From assembly GCA_003486165.1 (NCBI GenBank), contig DNGT01000502.1, positions 1 to 5,016 on the forward strand: a DNA stretch of 5,016 nt, read 5' to 3'. Positions 1 through 5,016 of this stretch are shown one piece after another. Position 1 is the first letter of the stretch. The number at the start of each line of letters is the position of its first letter. This DNA comes from Desulfobacteraceae bacterium (GTDB lineage Bacteria; Desulfobacterota; Desulfobacteria; Desulfobacterales; UBA11574). A model generated the notes under the pieces. It did not search any database. It was given only the letters and a program-made list of their open reading frames with translations, and was not told where the DNA came from. Position numbers and translations under genes: made by a program.

Positions 1-242
1 GAAATGAAATATTGAAAAAATTCCTTTTCGACTTCAAGATTAAAACCAATCAGAACCGGCTTCGGTTGCCGTTCGGTTTGCTGGTGATAAATATAAAGAG
101 AGACCGGGTCACCCACAGATTTTGCCCTAAACGTGTCCATTACAAATGCAGGGAGCAACACTTCATATCCAACCTGATTTGCCAAAACAAGTATCCGATC
201 ATCTCCCTTTTTTAAAAGTTTTCCTTCAAGATAACCGATCAT
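1..242 (-). CDS. ruvA: RuvA, Holliday junction DNA-binding subunit (5' part only)
   Basis: RuvA binds four-way Holliday junctions as a tetramer and loads the RuvB helicase for branch migration in the cytoplasm. Reading the minus strand from the ATG at 240-242 gives 80 complete codons before the window edge. The product begins MIGYLEGKLL and continues with RILVLANQVGYEVLLP, the hallmark start of the RuvA N-terminal OB-fold domain. A later stretch, LIGFN followed by EKEFFQYF, matches the end of that domain (LYGF..KQERTLFKELI in E. coli RuvA). The helix-hairpin-helix domain and the RuvB-binding domain III lie outside the window, so this gene is cut by the window edge and is not shown to be broken. 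Its start codon sits inside the 3' end of ruvC (17-bp overlap) with only a weak upstream AAGTG-like site, so translational coupling to ruvC is likely. ruvB would be expected next. Confidence 0.93.
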   Translation of the reverse strand, partial: MIGYLEGKLLKKGDDRILVLANQVGYEVLLPAFVMDTFRAKSVGDPVSLYIYHQQTERQPKPVLIGFNLEVEKEFFQYFI

Positions 243-765
243 TGCACTTCGTTTTTTCCCTTTTGTACGGTGCCCTTTGCGCGGAGTGATCATTGTACCG
301 GAATAATCCCAAAAGCGCCAAACCCATTGCATCGGAAGCGTGGTAAGGACGGATAGGCGTTGTCAGGTTCAATAAATTTCTAACGGTTTTTTCGAGCTGC
401 ATTTTAGTTGCATTGCCATTTCCGGTCAATACCTGTTTGGATTCACGAACGGAAACTTCGATGACAGGCACCTCCATCCGGCATCCGGCAAGGAGGATAA
501 CCCCTGTAACCTTTCCTAATGTAATTCCGGCATTGGGAAATTTTTCAACGGAAAATACATCTTCCACAACCATAAGGTCAGGCTTTTCGTCTTTTAAAAC
601 CTTTAGAAGATTTGAAAAGATTTGATCAAGGCGGCTCGGTAAAGGAAGGTTTTTTGAGGTATGAATACTACCGAAGGAGAAGCCGTCAACTTTGAGCCCC
701 ATTCCTCTGACGATTCCAACACCCGTTGCAGATAGGCCTGGATCAACACCGATAACTTTTATCAT
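226..765 (-). CDS. ruvC: RuvC, crossover junction endodeoxyribonuclease
   Basis: RuvC is the dimeric, Mg-dependent nuclease that cuts Holliday junctions symmetrically, working with RuvAB. The product has 179 residues, about the usual family length. The RNase H-like active site is visible: Asp8 in IGVDPGLSATG, Glu68 in MVVEDVF, and His142 with Asp145 in the YHASDAMGLAL motif. E. coli RuvC has Asp where this protein has His142, but the D-E-H-D set is known from Thermus thermophilus RuvC, so the enzyme should be active. The conserved KVTGVI and GNGNATKMQ stretches, the latter in the DNA-binding region, are present. The last 20 or so residues are basic and poorly conserved. The ATG at 763-765 puts the IGVDPG motif at the expected N-terminus; the upstream AAGAG is only a weak ribosome site. 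The gene lies 109 bp after cpoB and overlaps the start of ruvA by 17 bp, so ruvC and ruvA are surely co-translated. Confidence 0.96.
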   Translation of the reverse strand: MIKVIGVDPGLSATGVGIVRGMGLKVDGFSFGSIHTSKNLPLPSRLDQIFSNLLKVLKDEKPDLMVVEDVFSVEKFPNAGITLGKVTGVILLAGCRMEVPVIEVSVRESKQVLTGNGNATKMQLEKTVRNLLNLTTPIRPYHASDAMGLALLGLFRYNDHSAQRAPYKREKTKCNDRLS

Positions 766-828
766 CCCATGCTCTTTTCTTGATACACAGTGCCTGGTGG
801 CAAGAGAGAGATACGGTCCGTAATTTTT

Positions 829-863
829 GTATCATGTATCCTGAATCGAGCATCTGGTATCAA
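829..863. repeat. Five tandem degenerate 7-bp units between cpoB and ruvC
   Basis: On the plus strand this stretch divides without gaps into GTATCAT, GTATCCT, GAATCGA, GCATCTG and GTATCAA. Each unit fits GNATCNN (NNGATNC on the gene strand). The 109-bp gap between cpoB and ruvC holds no gene and no convincing intrinsic terminator. Inverted copies of the unit lie at 780-786 (TTGATAC) and 808-814 (GAGATAC), mirror-symmetric with the last and first units about a centre near 821. I recall loosely similar degenerate heptamer tracts in intergenic DNA of sulfate-reducing Desulfobacterota, but could not check this. Function is unknown. Confidence 0.6.
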
Positions 864-874
864 GCAAAGACCCG

Positions 875-1741
875 TCAAGGTCCAATTCCTTTTAATTTGC
901 GTTCGGCAATTTTTGCCTCATTTGATTTTGGATATTTTTTAATAAGCTCTGATAAAATCAGACGCGCATTTGATTTATCTCCCAAATTAAAAAAGGCAAA
1001 TCCTTGTTTTAAAAGTGAAGCCGTCACTTTATTCCCTTTGGGGTATTTTTCGATGACCGTCTGATATTCCAGGATCGCTTTCTCATACCATTTTTCACGA
1101 TAGTAAATTTCGCCGATCCAAAACTGGGCGTTGTCAGCGTTTTCTGACTTGGGAAATTCTTTTAGTAATTTTTGGAATCCTTCTCTGGCGGCGTTGAGAT
1201 CACCCTTATCATATGCCTTTTTTGCAGACGTGTATAACTCATTTTCTGAAAGTTTATGTTTGGCTTGTTTCCCGGATGGTATATTTGAAACCGGCTGCCC
1301 TTTTTGAATCTGTGCTGTTGATTCAAAATTCAAATACTGCTCCAGACGTTCAATGCGGTCTTTATTTAAACTTGTGGTCTTATCAATACTCTCTAATTTA
1401 ATCTCTCTTTTTTCGGATAATTCCGCAAATGCATTTATTTTCTGTTTCAGTAAATAATCTGTCTCTTCAAGTTTTCCTTTTAATATTCTGATTTCTTCCT
1501 GGAGTTCTTCAATGGTTGCATTTTGGCCTGCAGTTTTGCTTCTGAGCTCTTTGTCATTCTGCTCTCGAGCATTACGGTATTCTTCTAATGTTGCTTCGAG
1601 TTTTTTATTTTTTTGATCTGCTTCCGTATAGCGCTGTTCTGCCTGGGCCAGTCGATCATCCAGCGTCATTACATCCCTTTGCAGCGCGCATCCGGACAAT
1701 ATGATCGAACACAGTAAGAAAATGAATATCTTTTTTTTCAT
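875..1741 (-). CDS. cpoB: CpoB/YbgF, Tol-Pal system TPR lipoprotein
   Basis: CpoB (YbgF) is a periplasmic partner of TolA that couples Tol-Pal activity to peptidoglycan synthesis by PBP1B during division; that role is known from E. coli. From the ATG at 1739-1741 the product has 288 residues. It starts MKKKIFIFLLCSIILSGC, a short lipoprotein signal with lipobox LSGC and Cys18 as the predicted lipidated residue. Residues about 25-140 are a charged, heptad-like coiled coil. A linker follows at about 141-165. Three TPR-type repeats occupy about 166-199, 203-236 and 240-273, each ending near a conserved Pro (EFPKSE, KYPKGN, KYPKSN), which is the usual YbgF C-terminal layout. The frame stays open upstream to a TTG at 1814-1816, and an in-frame ATG lies at 1754-1756. 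The chosen start places the signal peptide at the N-terminus but lacks a clear Shine-Dalgarno, so the ATG at 1756 remains possible. E. coli CpoB is soluble, so lipidation is a notable difference. Confidence 0.92.
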   Translation of the reverse strand: MKKKIFIFLLCSIILSGCALQRDVMTLDDRLAQAEQRYTEADQKNKKLEATLEEYRNAREQNDKELRSKTAGQNATIEELQEEIRILKGKLEETDYLLKQKINAFAELSEKREIKLESIDKTTSLNKDRIERLEQYLNFESTAQIQKGQPVSNIPSGKQAKHKLSENELYTSAKKAYDKGDLNAAREGFQKLLKEFPKSENADNAQFWIGEIYYREKWYEKAILEYQTVIEKYPKGNKVTASLLKQGFAFFNLGDKSNARLILSELIKKYPKSNEAKIAERKLKGIGP

Positions 1742-1775
1742 GGCAGGATTACACATAAAGGGCTCAACCCCTGTG

Positions 1776-1823
1776 AGGGATATTGGGATAACAACCGTAT
1801 CGATCAAATATCCCAATATCCCT
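1776..1823. repeat. Perfect 15-bp inverted repeat (hairpin) between pal and cpoB
   Basis: The arms AGGGATATTGGGATA (1776-1790) and TATCCCAATATCCCT (1809-1823) are exact reverse complements around an 18-base loop. On the plus strand the second arm runs into TTTTTGTTT, which resembles an intrinsic terminator for antisense transcription. On the gene strand the hairpin is preceded by a run of A and followed by TCACAGGGG, with no T-run, so it should not stop tol-pal transcription efficiently. It lies 27 bp past the pal stop and 34 bp before the cpoB start. It may be an mRNA-stabilising or processing structure at the 3' end of the pal message. Function is inferred; the repeat itself is seen directly. 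Confidence 0.8.
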
Positions 1824-1850
1824 TTTTGTTTGCGAGCAATTAGCGTTAAA

Positions 1851-2429
1851 TTAATTTATGGTAAAATGACATCTCCTGTTCTTTGCCCAGGCGTCTTCAC
1901 TCTTTCCGGGATCTACGGGACGCTCTTCACCATAGCTTATGGTGGTCAGGCGTGATGCTGAAATGCCAAGGTCAACCAAAAAATTCTTTGTACTTGTTGC
2001 ACGTCGATCTCCCAATGCAAGGTTATATTCACTGGTACCTCGCTCATCACAGTGCCCCTCAATGGTTGACATCGATTCAGGATTATTCTGGAGCCATTCT
2101 GCCTTTTTCTTTAAAATTAGCTGTGCCTCCGGGGTTAGAATGGAACTGTCGAATTCAAAATGGATGTCCTCGTTCAGGAACATGTCCTTGGCTTCTTGTT
2201 TCATCATGGCTTCATCTTTGAGTCTTTGTTCGTCGATTTCCCGCTGTCTCGCCAACTCTTCCTGCCTGGCTTTTTCAGCAGCTTCTTTTGCCTTCATAGC
2301 TGCCTCATCTTCGGCTTGTTGTGTCATAGCAGCATCATCTTTTACAGCCTTCTTTGCACATGAAGCGGTGAACAGCAATCCTGGGATAATAAATGCCAGG
2401 GCTAAAATGATCCAAATTTTTTTTCGCAT
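1851..2429 (-). CDS. pal: Pal, peptidoglycan-associated outer-membrane lipoprotein
   Basis: Pal is anchored in the outer membrane by its lipid and binds meso-diaminopimelate in peptidoglycan; TolB competes for it and TolA energises its redistribution to the division site. The 192-residue product has a signal peptide at 1-23 (basic RKK, then hydrophobic) ending in TASC, so Cys24 is the predicted lipidated residue. Residues about 30-85 form a strongly charged Ala/Glu/Lys/Arg helix. The OmpA-like domain runs from about 88 to 192: IHFEFDSS, then [21 protein letters not shown] with the ligand-binding Asp128 and Arg143, then SYGEERP and [10 protein letters not shown]. All key positions of E. coli Pal can be recognised. 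The charged helical linker is longer than in E. coli Pal. Cys127 and Cys187 lie within the domain. The start is fixed by a strong ribosome site eight bases upstream. The gene follows tolB after a 165-bp AT-rich gap and may have its own promoter there. Confidence 0.97.
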   Translation of the reverse strand: MRKKIWIILALAFIIPGLLFTASCAKKAVKDDAAMTQQAEDEAAMKAKEAAEKARQEELARQREIDEQRLKDEAMMKQEAKDMFLNEDIHFEFDSSILTPEAQLILKKKAEWLQNNPESMSTIEGHCDERGTSEYNLALGDRRATSTKNFLVDLGISASRLTTISYGEERPVDPGKSEDAWAKNRRCHFTIN

Positions 2430-2434
2430 TGTTG

Positions 2435-2442
2435 CCTCCTTT
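2435..2442 (-). promoter_or_regulatory. Strong ribosome binding site of pal
   Basis: The gene strand reads AAAGGAGG, then five bases, then the ATG of pal at 2427-2429. This is a near-perfect Shine-Dalgarno match and by far the strongest in the window. It fixes the pal start and fits the high expression expected of an abundant structural lipoprotein. Confidence 0.88.
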
Positions 2443-2594
2443 TAGGTCCTCAATTGTTCATTTTTGCATCTATTGATAACAATCTAAACGATATATTTCT
2501 GCAATATAAAAAATTTACAATTTTCCAATGTAAAAACAAAACAAAAATTCATATTTACCTTTTAAAATTGAATGGCTGATGAATTCGCACAGCT
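2443..2594 (-). promoter_or_regulatory. AT-rich tolB-pal spacer, possible pal promoter
   Basis: This gap between the tolB stop and the pal ribosome site is very AT-rich and holds no credible ORF or terminator. On the gene strand a TTTACA (2529-2534) could serve as a -35 element, followed 17-18 bases later by a TTTATA-like box near 2505-2511. The match is weak and many AT-rich alternatives exist. TTTACA and TGTAAA (2514-2519 and 2529-2534) also form a small inverted repeat. In E. coli the pal-cpoB pair has a separate promoter, so an internal promoter here is plausible but unproven. Confidence 0.25.
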
Positions 2595-3917
2595 TTAATT
2601 TTGGGTCATTCTTGGTGACCATTTTGGTTGTGTTTGCTGGCCTTGTAAGGTAAGTAACCGTCTCTGGTCGGTTCCGTAACCTGTCATGACATAAATTCTG
2701 GAAGGCCCTTCCCGTGTTGAACTAAAAACGATAAGGCTTCCGTCCGGAGACCAGGACGGTGACTCGTTATCACCTTCGTTGTGTGTCATTTGAATCGGAC
2801 TCTGACCATCAATACGGATCACGAAGATATTGTTGAGACCTCCTTCCATGCTGGCATATGCGATTTTATCTCCTTTGGGTGACCAGCTGGGCTGAGTATT
2901 ATAGTTTCCCTGAAACGTCAACCTATTCTCCTGATCCGAATCTAAATTTTTAATGTAAATTTGAGGGGTTCCGGATCTTTTTGAAACAAAGGCCATCTTT
3001 TTACCATCCGGAGACCAAGTGGGTGATACATCGATGCCTTTGTTATTAGTCAATCTTTTAATAACTTTCCCGGTTCCGGTCAATAAATAAATTTCCGGAT
3101 CACCTGAAAATGAAAGTGTCGCCGCCAGATCAAACTTGTTTGGAAACCAGGCAGGTGTTATATTAATACCCTCTTTCGAAATCACGGTGCCGCGGTTTTC
3201 TTTTAAATGTTTTATGTAAAGATCTGGTTTGCCCCTGGCATATGAGGTATAGGCAATCCACTGTCCGTCCGATGACCATGCAGGAGTGAGGGTGATACTA
3301 TTGGTATGTGTCACCCTCCGGATGTTGTATCCGTCAAATTCACATATATAAATTTCCTTGGTACCGGAACTTGTAGAAACAAATGCAATTTCAGTGTCAA
3401 AAATGCCCCGGTCGCCCGTCAGACTATAAATCACATCGCTGCAGAAGCGACGGATGATTCTTCTCTGATCACTAATCCCCCCTTTATATCTTTTTCCAAC
3501 CAACAGTTTTTCTTTAAAGGTGTCGTAGAGCCGAAGCTCAATTTCGAGCAGATTGTCTTTTACCAACACACCGCCGGTAACCAAAAGCTCCGCTCCGATA
3601 CTGGTCCAGTCGTGAAAAATGACATTGGCAAAACCGGCATCCGTTTGCGGATTTAAAAGGAATGCCTCTCGGTTCATGATTTTAAAATATCCTGTAAAAT
3701 CAAGTGTGTCAGAAAGTAAATCAGATAAAGTTCTCGACAGCTGGTCAGTATCATCTACAGTGGATATTTTTTTGAAATAAGGGACTGCGATCGGAAGTTT
3801 TTTTAAATAAGGTTGGGTGATGTCAATATAATCATATCCAGCCAGAGACACTCCGGGTATCGTCAGAATAAATAGGGTAGCGATAAACCAGGCAATCAAT
3901 GTTCGACAAATTTTCAT
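2595..3917 (-). CDS. tolB: TolB, periplasmic beta-propeller protein of the Tol-Pal system
   Basis: TolB is a soluble periplasmic protein that binds Pal through its propeller and TolA through its N-terminus, so it sets whether Pal is free to bind peptidoglycan. The 440-residue product starts with MKIC and a signal peptide predicted to be cut after SLA (residue 26, before GYDYIDIT). Residues about 27-165 are the TolB N-terminal domain (IAVPYFKK, GAELLVTGGV, LRLYDTF). Residues about 172-440 form a six-bladed propeller. Blade signatures recur: TPAWSSDGQWIAYTS, TPAWFPNKFDLAATLS, SPTWSPDGKKMAFVS, QPSWSPKGDKIAYAS, SPSWSPDGSLIVFSS and a final QPKWSPR. Length is normal for the family. The frame is open upstream to a TTG at 3972-3974 that overlaps the tolA-like gene, but the ATG at 3915-3917 has a GGAG seven bases upstream and puts the signal peptide at the N-terminus. 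The gene begins 16 bp after the tolA-like stop. Confidence 0.96.
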   Translation of the reverse strand: MKICRTLIAWFIATLFILTIPGVSLAGYDYIDITQPYLKKLPIAVPYFKKISTVDDTDQLSRTLSDLLSDTLDFTGYFKIMNREAFLLNPQTDAGFANVIFHDWTSIGAELLVTGGVLVKDNLLEIELRLYDTFKEKLLVGKRYKGGISDQRRIIRRFCSDVIYSLTGDRGIFDTEIAFVSTSSGTKEIYICEFDGYNIRRVTHTNSITLTPAWSSDGQWIAYTSYARGKPDLYIKHLKENRGTVISKEGINITPAWFPNKFDLAATLSFSGDPEIYLLTGTGKVIKRLTNNKGIDVSPTWSPDGKKMAFVSKRSGTPQIYIKNLDSDQENRLTFQGNYNTQPSWSPKGDKIAYASMEGGLNNIFVIRIDGQSPIQMTHNEGDNESPSWSPDGSLIVFSSTREGPSRIYVMTGYGTDQRRLLTLQGQQTQPKWSPRMTQN

Positions 3918-3924
3918 AACAGAA

Positions 3925-3928
3925 CTCC
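3925..3928 (-). promoter_or_regulatory. Ribosome binding site that decides the tolB start
   Basis: GGAG on the gene strand stands seven bases before the ATG at 3915-3917, inside the short gap after the tolA-like stop codon. It favours this start over the upstream in-frame TTG, which would add 19 residues before the signal peptide. Confidence 0.65.
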
Positions 3929-3933
3929 ATGAT

Positions 3934-4797
3934 TTAATTAAGGCCTGAAGTCGTAAAATGAAATCCGACGTCAAAGTACGGGCGCCAATATCCTTTTGGG
4001 AGGGGTGGAAGCGGATTCGACTTTAGAATCGCTTTTTTTGCCTGTTCATCAAAATAGCTGTTGCCAGATCTTTTATCAAACCAAATATCCTTTATTTCGC
4101 CGTTCGGCATGATTTTGATCGCCGGCCATGCCTCAAGATCCGTACGACCTCCGGCCAGTTGCTCGTTGAATGACCAGTTTTTCTGAATTCTATATTGTAT
4201 TTCGATCATATATATATCCATGAGTTCCAAATCTTTTTTACTGCCGGTGGCATTTCCTCCGGGAGGGCCTGATCCTTTGGTATCCTGCGGCTTGCTGAGG
4301 TTTGGGGGGCCGGTCTTTTCGACTTGATCTTTCAGACGGGCGATTGCCTTTTCGACTTGATCGGGTCTCGATTCTTCGACATTTTTTTCGATTCGGGTGA
4401 TGGCACTTTTAACCACTTTTTCAGCTTCGAATGTCTTTTTTTTAAGAGACTGCTTAACCTTTTTTTCCTTTGGCTTCAGAGAAATCGATTCCGGGGATTT
4501 GTGATCGGTTTTCGGAATCGTTTTAGAGGGAATCGTTGCCTTTTGATCAACTTTTTCAACTGCCGTTTGGGGTTTAAATTCAGAAGGTAACGGCGCATTG
4601 TTCTGAGAAGGTAATGTCACGAGGCTGACATTTATGACCGAAAGAGACGGATTTTTATCAATAGCATAGCCGGGTGCAAAAAACATAATAACAAAAAAAA
4701 GCAGGTGGCAAAAAAGAGAAACAGCAAAATTAGAAAAAAAACTCCGTCGCTCGTTTTCCTCGTCTTGATAAATGTGAGGATATGTTCTTTTGTTCAT
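3934..4797 (-). CDS. tolA: TolA/TonB-type energy transducer of the Tol-Pal system
   Basis: This inner-membrane protein should carry force from the TolQR motor across the periplasm to TolB and Pal. The 287-residue product has a short cytoplasmic N-terminus and one membrane helix at about 22-45. Ser27 and His31 in SLFCH form the S-x3-H motif by which TolA and TonB contact the motor subunits. A Lys/Pro/Glu-rich linker fills about 60-190. The C-terminal TonB/TolA-like domain, about 193-287, contains YRIQKNWSF, PAIKIMPNGEIKDIWFDKRSGNSYFDEQAKKAI, and PLPPLPKGYWRPYFDVGFHF. It is much shorter than E. coli TolA (421 residues) and lacks the long Ala-rich helix, so annotation pipelines may call it a TonB C-terminal protein. 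Position between tolR and tolB, with gaps of 17 and 16 bp, makes TolA the best functional call. No clear Shine-Dalgarno precedes the ATG at 4795-4797, so coupling to tolR translation is likely. The linker contains an internal 11-residue repeat. Confidence 0.9.
   Translation of the reverse strand: MNKRTYPHIYQDEENERRSFFSNFAVSLFCHLLFFVIMFFAPGYAIDKNPSLSVINVSLVTLPSQNNAPLPSEFKPQTAVEKVDQKATIPSKTIPKTDHKSPESISLKPKEKKVKQSLKKKTFEAEKVVKSAITRIEKNVEESRPDQVEKAIARLKDQVEKTGPPNLSKPQDTKGSGPPGGNATGSKKDLELMDIYMIEIQYRIQKNWSFNEQLAGGRTDLEAWPAIKIMPNGEIKDIWFDKRSGNSYFDEQAKKAILKSNPLPPLPKGYWRPYFDVGFHFTTSGLN
4315..4362 (-). repeat. 15-bp direct repeat, 33-bp period, inside the tolA-like linker
   Basis: The plus-strand sequence CTTTTCGACTTGATC occurs exactly at 4315-4329 and 4348-4362. 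The 33-bp period is 11 codons, so both copies are in frame and encode DQVEK (residues 146-150 and 157-161). The surrounding protein, AITRIEKNVEE followed by AIARLKDQVEK, suggests an ancestral duplication of a helical linker unit. Such repeats can expand or contract to change linker length. Confidence 0.75.
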
Positions 4798-4814
4798 CAG
4801 GTTATTGTTTTTTG

Positions 4815-5016
4815 TTACTGACCTTTCTTTTTTTCAGGAATCGGTTCCGTCACCATGCCCAGCTTATCAACTCCTGCTGCTTTTATCTCGGCCATAACAC
4901 GGACGACAAATCCGTAAGATATTTCCCGGTCAGCCCGAAGATAGACCTCCCGGTTATCCCGACCTTCCAATATTTTATTTAGTTTCTCCTGAAGAAAATC
5001 GATTTCGACCTGATAG
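4815..5016 (-). CDS. tolR: TolR, proton-channel subunit of the Tol-Pal motor (3' end only)
   Basis: TolR is an ExbD-family inner-membrane protein that, with TolQ, forms the proton-driven motor energising TolA. Only the last 66 codons and the TAA at 4815-4817 are in the window; the 5' end, including the membrane helix with its key Asp, lies beyond the right edge. The visible part is the periplasmic domain: an amphipathic QEKLNKILEGR helix, then VYLRADREISYGFVVRVMAE and IKAAGVDKLGMVTEP, the signature end of TolR/ExbD proteins (typically LRAD...YG.VV.VM...AG...LG.VT.P). A short Lys-rich tail, PIPEKKKGQ, follows. ExbD paralogues look similar in this region, but a TolA-like gene followed by tolB and pal makes TolR the clear choice. 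The gene ends 17 bp before the tolA-like start. Confidence 0.93.
   Translation of the reverse strand, partial: YQVEIDFLQEKLNKILEGRDNREVYLRADREISYGFVVRVMAEIKAAGVDKLGMVTEPIPEKKKGQ

Noticed and set aside
12..215. Plus-strand 67-codon reading frame at the left edge
   Set aside because: It lies opposite the well-conserved RuvA N-terminal domain, which explains the sequence fully.
780..1064. Plus-strand 94-codon frame covering the cpoB-ruvC gap and the cpoB 3' end
   Set aside because: Most of it is the complement of the CpoB TPR region, and the remainder is the heptamer repeat tract. Nothing in the protein looks conserved.
1742..1816. N-terminal extension of CpoB to the TTG at 1814-1816
   Set aside because: It would place 25 residues ahead of a complete lipoprotein signal and would overlap the 15-bp inverted repeat. 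The TTG has no suitably spaced ribosome site.
1776..1827. Rho-independent terminator for the tol-pal genes
   Set aside because: The T-run is on the plus-strand side only. On the gene strand the bases after the stem are TCACAGGGG, so a sense-strand terminator is not supported.
1939..2445. 168-codon plus-strand reading frame opposite pal
   Set aside because: It is antisense to a clear Pal gene whose charged Ala/Glu/Lys helix yields a long open complement rich in Ser, Ala and Phe. It has no ribosome site and no recognisable domain.
3918..3974. N-terminal extension of TolB to the TTG at 3972-3974
   Set aside because: It overlaps the end of the tolA-like gene and puts 19 residues before the signal peptide, while the ATG at 3915-3917 has a well-spaced GGAG.
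1..5016. A novel defence, mobile or biosynthetic system
   Set aside because: All coding space is accounted for by recognisable Tol-Pal and Ruv genes with intact key residues. No unexplained gene longer than a few dozen codons remains.

Overview
The window looks like ordinary chromosomal core DNA from a Gram-negative bacterium. The gene order, the cysteine in the Pal binding loop, the lipidated CpoB and the moderately AT-rich base use all suggest Desulfobacterota (the former Deltaproteobacteria), perhaps Desulfobacterales. This placement is inferred from protein style and memory; no search was run. No tRNA, rRNA, CRISPR array, insertion sequence or phage gene was seen.

Every real gene is on the minus strand, so the window reads from right to left. 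In transcription order they are: the 3' end of tolR (4815-5016, cut by the right edge), a tolA/TonB-type energy transducer (3934-4797), tolB (2595-3917), pal (1851-2429), cpoB/ybgF (875-1741), ruvC (226-765) and the 5' part of ruvA (1-242, cut by the left edge). Spacing is tight from tolR to tolB, with gaps of 17 and 16 bp. It opens up around pal, with 165 bp before it and 109 bp after it. Another 109 bp separates cpoB from ruvC. ruvC and ruvA overlap by 17 bp.

The first five genes make the Tol-Pal trans-envelope machine. TolR, with TolQ presumably just beyond the right edge, uses proton motive force to energise the TolA-like protein. That protein spans the periplasm and acts on TolB and the peptidoglycan-binding lipoprotein Pal, which holds the outer membrane close during division. 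CpoB coordinates this with peptidoglycan synthesis. The last two genes belong to the RuvABC Holliday-junction resolution system. Tol-Pal and ruv genes are neighbours in many proteobacteria, but there ruvCAB usually precedes tolQRAB-pal, whereas here it follows.

The most unusual material is non-coding. A perfect 15-bp inverted repeat lies between pal and cpoB. A run of five degenerate 7-bp units, symmetric with decayed inverted copies, lies between cpoB and ruvC. Inside the tolA-like gene a 15-bp direct repeat spaced 33 bp apart encodes an 11-residue linker repeat. I found no convincing sign of a previously undescribed system.
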